Positions 5,375 through 9,868 of a stretch of 9,868 nt of DNA are shown piece by piece. This DNA comes from Pseudomonadota bacterium. GTDB taxonomy: Bacteria > Desulfobacterota > Anaeroferrophillalia > Anaeroferrophillales > Tharpellaceae. The notes below the pieces were generated by a model. The model made no database searches, was not told the DNA's origin, and saw only the letters and a list, made by a program, of their open reading frames with translations. The stretch spans positions 1-9,868 of the forward strand of contig DAOWHJ010000157.1 in the NCBI GenBank assembly GCA_030641485.1. The letters run 5' to 3'. The position numbers and the translations under genes were made by a program. Within the stretch, counting starts at the first letter, position 1; the number at the start of each line of letters is the position of its first letter.

Positions 5375-7627
5375 TTGCCCTCCCCAACCTTAAAAACCGG
5401 CCAAAAAATAAAGGACCACGCCCACAAGGATCGGCAGCGCAGAAGACGGGAGATGATGATCATCATCGTCTTAACGATTGTCATAACGGCCCTTTTCTAC
5501 ATTGAGATCAACCTCTCCGACCTGCCGGCAGATATGCCGGTTTTGGGCAATGTTATCGTTTTCGCACTCATCAACATCAACATCATCCTACTCCTGCTAC
5601 TGATTTTTCTAATCCTGCGCAACCTTTTAAAACTCCTCCTCGAAAGAAAGCGTAAAATTGTCGGTTTTCGTTTACGTACCAAACTGGTGGTCGCTTTCAT
5701 CTCACTTTCACTCTTTCCGACAATTCTCCTATTTGTCGCAGCGACTGGTTTCATCCGTTTCAGTCTCGACAACTGGTTCTCAACTAATTTTGAAGCCTCT
5801 CTTGATGCATCCCTGGTCATCGCTCAAGAGTATTACGGCAACCTGCGGCAGCAGAACCAAACTTTAGCTGAAGCATTTGCAGCTGAAACCTCACGCAAAG
5901 GACTACTAATCGGCAACCAGGAAAAGCTGCTGCAAAAACTTGTCGAAACGAGACGGGCTGAATACTCACTGGATGCAATCGCCATCATCCCCCAACCTGG
6001 CCCCCCATTAGCCTGTGCCCTGAGCTTAGGCCCGGACCTGAGCAAGGAAAACTATCAAGCCAGCATAGATCTGGGAGACCACCTACAGGCCCAGGATAAA
6101 ATTGTCCCTTTGGCCAACGGTGCAACCATCATTCAAGGTTGGGCTCCGATTCGTTCAACCTGGCAGGGCAACGAGGTTATTGCCCTGGTCGTCACCATCA
6201 GACAAATTCCGGCAAGCTTAGCCTTAAAGATGCAGAACATCTCGGAAAGATACACTGCCTACAAAAAAGCCAAAAGTATGGAGCATTACATAAAAACTAA
6301 CTATATCATGACCTTTGTCTTGATTACGGCACTGATCACCTTCATCTCAATCTGGTTCGGATTTTTCCTGGCCAAAGATATCACGGCACCAGTTCATGAG
6401 CTCGCACTGGCAACTCGGCAAATTGCTGGCGGCAACCTCGACTTCAGTATCGACATGGTCGCCAGTGATGAACTGGGCATCCTGGTTGATTCCTTTAACA
6501 GCATGACCCAAAACCTGCTCGAAAGCCGCAAAGAACGCGAACTGGCCCATCAGGAGATGAGCCGGATCAGTTCAGAACATGAACAGAGGCGACATTACAT
6601 TGAAACCATCCTGAAAAACATCAGTACCGGCGTCATTGCCCTTGATCGCAACGGCAGCATCACCACTATCAACCGAGCCGCAGAAAACATTTTCGCCTGC
6701 TCTGCAAGTGTGATTCAGGGCAAAAATTACCGTGACGTCTTCCACCAGGAATTGATCCAGAATATACGTCAATACCTAAAAGAGAGCCAAAATGATCCAG
6801 ACAAAAAACGCAATATTGAGTTAACCCTGCCTGATCACAACCGTTATGTTACGATCCACTTCAGCCCTTTTTACGATGAATCAGAATCCTATATCGGCAT
6901 GCTCATAATAATTAACGACATGACTGAGCTGGTTAAAGCCCAAAAAACTGTTGCCTGGCGTGAAGTTGCCCGCAGAATCGCACACGAAATTAAAAATCCG
7001 CTCACACCAATCGCCCTCTCAGCCCAACGCATCCAGCGCAAATACAGTAATTTAACCGAAGAGGGTGATCAGGTTCTCAAAGACTGCACGACTACAATTG
7101 TCCGCCAGGTCAATGATCTAAAATCCCTGGTCAACGAATTTTCCAGCTTTGCGCGCATGCCCCAGGCGCGGCCCACCTTACAGAATCTCAATCTGATTAT
7201 TGACGAATCACTCATCCTTTATCGTCAAAGTCACAGTCAAGTGGAATTTACTTTTGCACCCGACACCAGAATACCAGATTTTTATTTAGACCCTGAACAG
7301 ATCAAAAGAGTCATGACTAACCTTGTCGATAATGCCTTGGCAGCTATCAATAAAACCAACCAAGGTCAGATCTGGATTGCTACAAGACTTGACAAAAGTC
7401 TGGAAATGGTTATTATCGAACTCAACGACAACGGACCAGGAATCGACGAAAGAACCCAGGCCCGCCTTTTTGAACCCTATTTTTCAACCAAAAAGAGAGG
7501 TACTGGTTTGGGCTTGACCATCGTCAAGACTATCATCAACGATCACCGTGGTTTTATTAGGGTCCGCGAAAACCACCTCAAAGGAACCTGCTTTGTGATT
7601 GAGCTTCCGATCATAAAAAACGTATAA
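5375..7627 (+). CDS. ntrY: NtrY-like membrane sensor histidine kinase
   Basis: A 750-residue inner-membrane kinase with NtrY architecture. It has a basic tail (QRRRRE), transmembrane segments at about 27-43, 58-82, 103-125 and 310-333, and an extracytoplasmic sensor region of about 185 residues (126-308). A HAMP linker (334-385), a coiled linker and a PAS domain (about 405-520) follow. The catalytic core is complete: H-box RRIAHEIKNPLTPI with phospho-acceptor His537, N-box TNLVDNALAAI (Asn653), G1 box DNGPGI (685-690), F-box FEPYFSTK and G2 box GTGLGL (709-714). It should autophosphorylate and pass phosphate to Asp53 of the next gene product. I chose the TTG at 5375, 2 bases after the preceding stop, because AAAGAG precedes it and it keeps the charged tail. 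ATGs at 5453 and 5456 would start at TM1. The signal is unknown; the NtrY name reflects architecture, not proven nitrogen control. Confidence 0.9.
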   Translation: MPSPTLKTGQKIKDHAHKDRQRRRREMMIIIVLTIVITALFYIEINLSDLPADMPVLGNVIVFALININIILLLLLIFLILRNLLKLLLERKRKIVGFRLRTKLVVAFISLSLFPTILLFVAATGFIRFSLDNWFSTNFEASLDASLVIAQEYYGNLRQQNQTLAEAFAAETSRKGLLIGNQEKLLQKLVETRRAEYSLDAIAIIPQPGPPLACALSLGPDLSKENYQASIDLGDHLQAQDKIVPLANGATIIQGWAPIRSTWQGNEVIALVVTIRQIPASLALKMQNISERYTAYKKAKSMEHYIKTNYIMTFVLITALITFISIWFGFFLAKDITAPVHELALATRQIAGGNLDFSIDMVASDELGILVDSFNSMTQNLLESRKERELAHQEMSRISSEHEQRRHYIETILKNISTGVIALDRNGSITTINRAAENIFACSASVIQGKNYRDVFHQELIQNIRQYLKESQNDPDKKRNIELTLPDHNRYVTIHFSPFYDESESYIGMLIIINDMTELVKAQKTVAWREVARRIAHEIKNPLTPIALSAQRIQRKYSNLTEEGDQVLKDCTTTIVRQVNDLKSLVNEFSSFARMPQARPTLQNLNLIIDESLILYRQSHSQVEFTFAPDTRIPDFYLDPEQIKRVMTNLVDNALAAINKTNQGQIWIATRLDKSLEMVIIELNDNGPGIDERTQARLFEPYFSTKKRGTGLGLTIVKTIINDHRGFIRVRENHLKGTCFVIELPIIKNV

Positions 7628-7662
7628 GGGTACCTTTATTAACCAAGTGAAATATAAATCAA

Positions 7663-9054
7663 ATGAAAAAAACTATTCTCATAATTGATGATGAACCAGA
7701 CATTCGCCAGTCAATGAGTGACATTTTCTGCGACGAAGGCTATAATGTTATCACTGCAAAAGATGGCGATGAGGCTTTGAGCCAACTTGAAAACGAGACT
7801 CCTGATCTGATTTTTCTCGACATCTGGCTACCTGACAGTGATGGATTAAGGCTGTTGCCTGGCATAAAAAAAGAGCACCCCCAGGTACCTGTAATCATGA
7901 TTTCAGGTCACGGCACCATCGAGACCGCCGTCCAGGCAACCAAACTCGGGGCTTTTGACTTTATTGAAAAGCCACTCTCGCTCGACAAACTGGTGATTAC
8001 CGCCAGCAATGCTTTGACCATCTCCAGACTCCGCGAAGAGAATGTCAGACTCAAAAAAAGGTACAACGAGAATCGCCTGATTGGAGAGTGCCGACCAATC
8101 ATCCAGCTCAAAGAGCAGATTAGAATCATCGCACCTACTGATGGCTGGGTCCTGATTGTCGGCGAAAATGGCACTGGCAAAGAACTTGTGGCCCGTGAAA
8201 TCCACCGCCTCAGCAACCGCCAAAAGGGGCCCTTCATCGATGTTAACTGTGCTGCAATCCCCGACAACCTCATTGAATCAGAACTTTTTGGCTATGAGAA
8301 GGGGGCCTTCACTGGAGCTGAACGCCGGCAGAAAGGGAAATTTGAGTTAAGCGACCAAGGAACTATTTTTCTAGATGAAATTGGCGACATGAGCCTTAAC
8401 ACTCAAGCTAAAATCCTGCGGGTTCTGCAGGAAAAAACCCTTTCACGCTTGGGCAGCAGCAACGCAATTCCTATTAATGTCCGTATCATTGCGGCCACCA
8501 ACAAAGACCTTGAAAGGGAGATCAAGGCTGGAAATTTCCGTCAAGATCTCTTCTTTCGCCTGAACGTCCTGCCGATTCAGGTTCCGCCTTTGAAGGATCG
8601 GCGTAATGATATCCCCCTGCTTGCTGAAACCTTTCTCACCAATTATTACAATAACCATGGTGGCACCTTCAGGCACCTATCCCCTGAAGTTCTGAGTCGC
8701 TTAAAACAGTACAATTGGCCCGGCAATGTCCGTGAGCTTAAAAATTTAATGGAAAGACTCTCAATTATGTGCACCACCGAACTTGTCCAAACCAGCGACC
8801 TGCCACCCTATTTTCGAGATCAGGGACCAACCGACAGGGCTTCAGCGGAAGAACATCATTGGAACAATTTTTTAGAGTCAGATTCGCTCAATGACGCCAT
8901 GAAAGCCTTCGAAAAACTCTATATATCAGATAAACTTTTTAAGAATGACTGGAACATCTCTAAAACAGCAACTTTAATCGGCATGACCAGACGCAATCTC
9001 CATCGTAAAATTAACACCTTGGAAATTTATCAACCTAAGCCGGAAGAGTTATAG
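7663..9054 (+). CDS. ntrX: NtrX-like sigma-54-dependent response regulator
   Basis: A 463-residue cytoplasmic transcription activator with three intact modules. The receiver domain (1-120) has Asp9/Asp10, phospho-acceptor Asp53 in FLDIWLPD and Lys103. The AAA+ domain (about 138-375) has Walker A GENGTGKE (167-174), the sigma-54-contacting loop GAFTGA (214-219), Walker B GTIFLDEIGD (233-242), the arginine-finger region FRQDLFFRLN and sensor-2 WPGNVRELKN. A Fis-type helix-turn-helix (NISKTATLIGMTRRNLHRKI, 431-450) ends it. Walker A with Asn in place of the common Ser is usual in NtrX. Phosphorylated protein should form rings at enhancers and open sigma-54 promoters. It starts 35 bases after the kinase; an in-frame TGA at 7648 rules out earlier starts, and no clear Shine-Dalgarno is seen. 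The divergent dctP sigma-54 promoter is a natural candidate target (inference). Confidence 0.93.
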   Translation: MKKTILIIDDEPDIRQSMSDIFCDEGYNVITAKDGDEALSQLENETPDLIFLDIWLPDSDGLRLLPGIKKEHPQVPVIMISGHGTIETAVQATKLGAFDFIEKPLSLDKLVITASNALTISRLREENVRLKKRYNENRLIGECRPIIQLKEQIRIIAPTDGWVLIVGENGTGKELVAREIHRLSNRQKGPFIDVNCAAIPDNLIESELFGYEKGAFTGAERRQKGKFELSDQGTIFLDEIGDMSLNTQAKILRVLQEKTLSRLGSSNAIPINVRIIAATNKDLEREIKAGNFRQDLFFRLNVLPIQVPPLKDRRNDIPLLAETFLTNYYNNHGGTFRHLSPEVLSRLKQYNWPGNVRELKNLMERLSIMCTTELVQTSDLPPYFRDQGPTDRASAEEHHWNNFLESDSLNDAMKAFEKLYISDKLFKNDWNISKTATLIGMTRRNLHRKINTLEIYQPKPEEL

Positions 9055-9126
9055 ACAATTGCAAGACCCTATGTTTAACCGTTGCAAATAAATAAAAATT
9101 CACGGAAATGGAATAAGTAAACTAAC

Positions 9127-9711
9127 ATGCCCCAGGAAAACAACAACAATAACTACGGTGCCGAGGCGATTGAGGTCCTGAAAGGACTTGACCCGGTGAA
9201 AATGCGACCGGGAATGTATACCGACACGACCCGACCAAACCATCTCGCCCAGGAAGTTATCGATAATAGCGTTGATGAAGCGATTGCAGGCTTTGCCAAT
9301 CGCCTCGAGGTTACCCTCTATACCGACAACTCAATTTCAGTCAAAGACAACGGTCGTGGAATGCCGGTTGACATCCACCCTGAAGAGGGAGTAACTGGGG
9401 TCGAACTCATCCTGACTCGTCTCCACGCTGGAGCCAAATTCTCCCAGAAGAGTTATCAATGTTCCGGCGGTCTGCATGGGGTCGGGGTGTCGGTGGTCAA
9501 CGCTTTAGCTGAGCGCCTTGAGGTTGAGATTTGTCGAGATGGCGGCCGCTTCCGTTGCGCCTATGCCAACGGAGAGGTAACCAAGCCACTTCAACGAATA
9601 GAAGATATCGGGCGCCGCAACACCAGCACCAACATCCACACCATTGCCCGCAGATACGCCTACGCCGCTTCCTACAGCAGAACCAATCATCGCCTTAACA
9701 ACCACGGTTGA
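9127..9711 (+). pseudogene. parE: DNA topoisomerase IV subunit B (ParE), N-terminal fragment broken near 9622-9640
   Basis: The first ~165-171 residues are clearly ParE, the ATPase subunit of topoisomerase IV that decatenates chromosomes. They include GLDPVKMRPGMYTDTTRPNH, the ATP/Mg Asn in QEVIDNSVDEA, DNGRGMPVDIHPEEG, the ATP-lid region LHAGAKFSQKSYQCSGGLHG and VSVVNALAERLEV. MYTDTTRPNH and the DIHPEEG motif favour ParE over GyrB. After GRRNT the family expects G-T-S-I/V-H-F-W-P; here STNIH then TIARRYAYAASYSRTNH, unlike ParE, and a stop at 9709. No plus frame resumes ParE afterwards. Full ParE is about 630-650 residues, so this copy could not give a working subunit as written. The cause is a rearrangement or a chimeric assembly join. 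The ATG at 9127 follows an in-frame TAA at 9118 and has no good Shine-Dalgarno. It is 72 bases after ntrX, with no terminator seen. Confidence 0.85.
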
Positions 9712-9868
9712 AGCCGCAAGTGTTTTGTCTGAACTGGATGTATATGTGGGAACGAATTCAGAAATCCCTTATCAGGATGGCTATCTTGCATGGCGGCAGG
9801 TTGCACCGATCACGATCAACATGTCAGGAGCTAAAAGTGAGGGTATTTTCCAATCCATTGCCGAAGAC
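9602..9868 (+). CDS. fragment of an unidentified protein with a Pro/Thr-rich linker (both ends missing)
   Basis: The second plus frame has a TAG at 9599-9601, then stays open for 89 codons to the window end. It begins within parE and reads a linker-like TPAPTSTPLPADTPTPLPTA (from 9620), then VEAASVLSELDVYVGTNSEI and YLAWRQVAPITINMSG, which look like ordinary folded protein. Such Thr/Pro runs are common between a membrane or lipid anchor and an extracellular domain. That would place the missing start upstream of the junction. There is no plausible start codon with a ribosome site at the 5' edge. I do not recognise the family. The third plus frame is also open from about 9702, but its translation (Arg/Cys/Trp/Met-rich) looks unnatural. 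Confidence 0.45.

Noticed and set aside
5497..5820. 107-codon minus-strand frame inside ntrY, and the 121-codon one inside ntrX (7908-8273)
   Set aside because: Arg/Ser-rich antisense translations of confidently coding genes with all kinase and AAA+ motifs in place on the plus strand.
9059..9087. Two TTGCAA copies between ntrX and parE as a terminator or operator
   Set aside because: A 6-base self-complementary word with a 17-base loop and no GC-rich stem or U-run; likely chance in AT-rich DNA.
1..9868. CRISPR arrays, tRNAs, insertion sequences, integrase or toxin-antitoxin genes
   Set aside because: Looked for and not seen: no spaced direct repeats, no transposase motifs and no unaccounted small gene with a credible start.

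Overview
The window reads as ordinary bacterial chromosome, probably from a Desulfobacterota ('deltaproteobacterial') or related proteobacterial lineage. This is inferred from protein style: an NtrY/NtrX-type two-component pair preceded by a small exported DUF4390-like protein, a ParE-type (not GyrB-type) topoisomerase start, ClpB, and a DctPQM TRAP transporter. Coding density is high and gene starts are mostly ATG, with one TTG. No tRNA, rRNA, CRISPR array, transposase or phage gene was seen.

Layout. (1) 2-541, plus strand: the last 179 codons of the disaggregase ClpB. It ends at a long perfect bidirectional hairpin terminator (573-619). (2) 646-4195, all minus strand, transcribed in the order dctP, dctQ, dctM, usp: a complete TRAP transporter and a UspA-fold protein. 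A strong -24/-12 (sigma-54) promoter match lies just upstream of dctP. A hairpin-plus-U-tract sits between dctP and dctQ, and a candidate sigma-70 promoter with a structured leader precedes usp. (3) 4196-4682: a 487-base AT-rich divergent control region. (4) 4683-9054, plus strand: a DUF4390-like exported protein, an NtrY-like membrane histidine kinase and an NtrX-like sigma-54 activator, closely packed. (5) 9127 to the end: the first ~165-171 codons of parE, after which ParE similarity stops. A different reading frame, rich in Pro and Thr, stays open to the window edge, so the sequence has a junction near 9622-9640.

How it may work together. The plus-strand operon encodes a signal-transduction system whose output protein keeps the sigma-54-contacting GAFTGA loop. 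The divergent TRAP operon has a near-consensus sigma-54 promoter facing away from it. The simplest reading (inference) is a solute-uptake operon switched on by a sigma-54 activator, with the adjacent NtrX-like protein the obvious candidate. The dctP-Q-M-usp order also matches the known teaABCD arrangement, in which the Usp protein TeaD modulates the TRAP transporter.

The two points most worth a second look are the dctP sigma-54 promoter beside a sigma-54 two-component system, and the abrupt break in parE. The break is either a real rearrangement or a chimeric assembly join. I found no convincing novel defence or mobile system.
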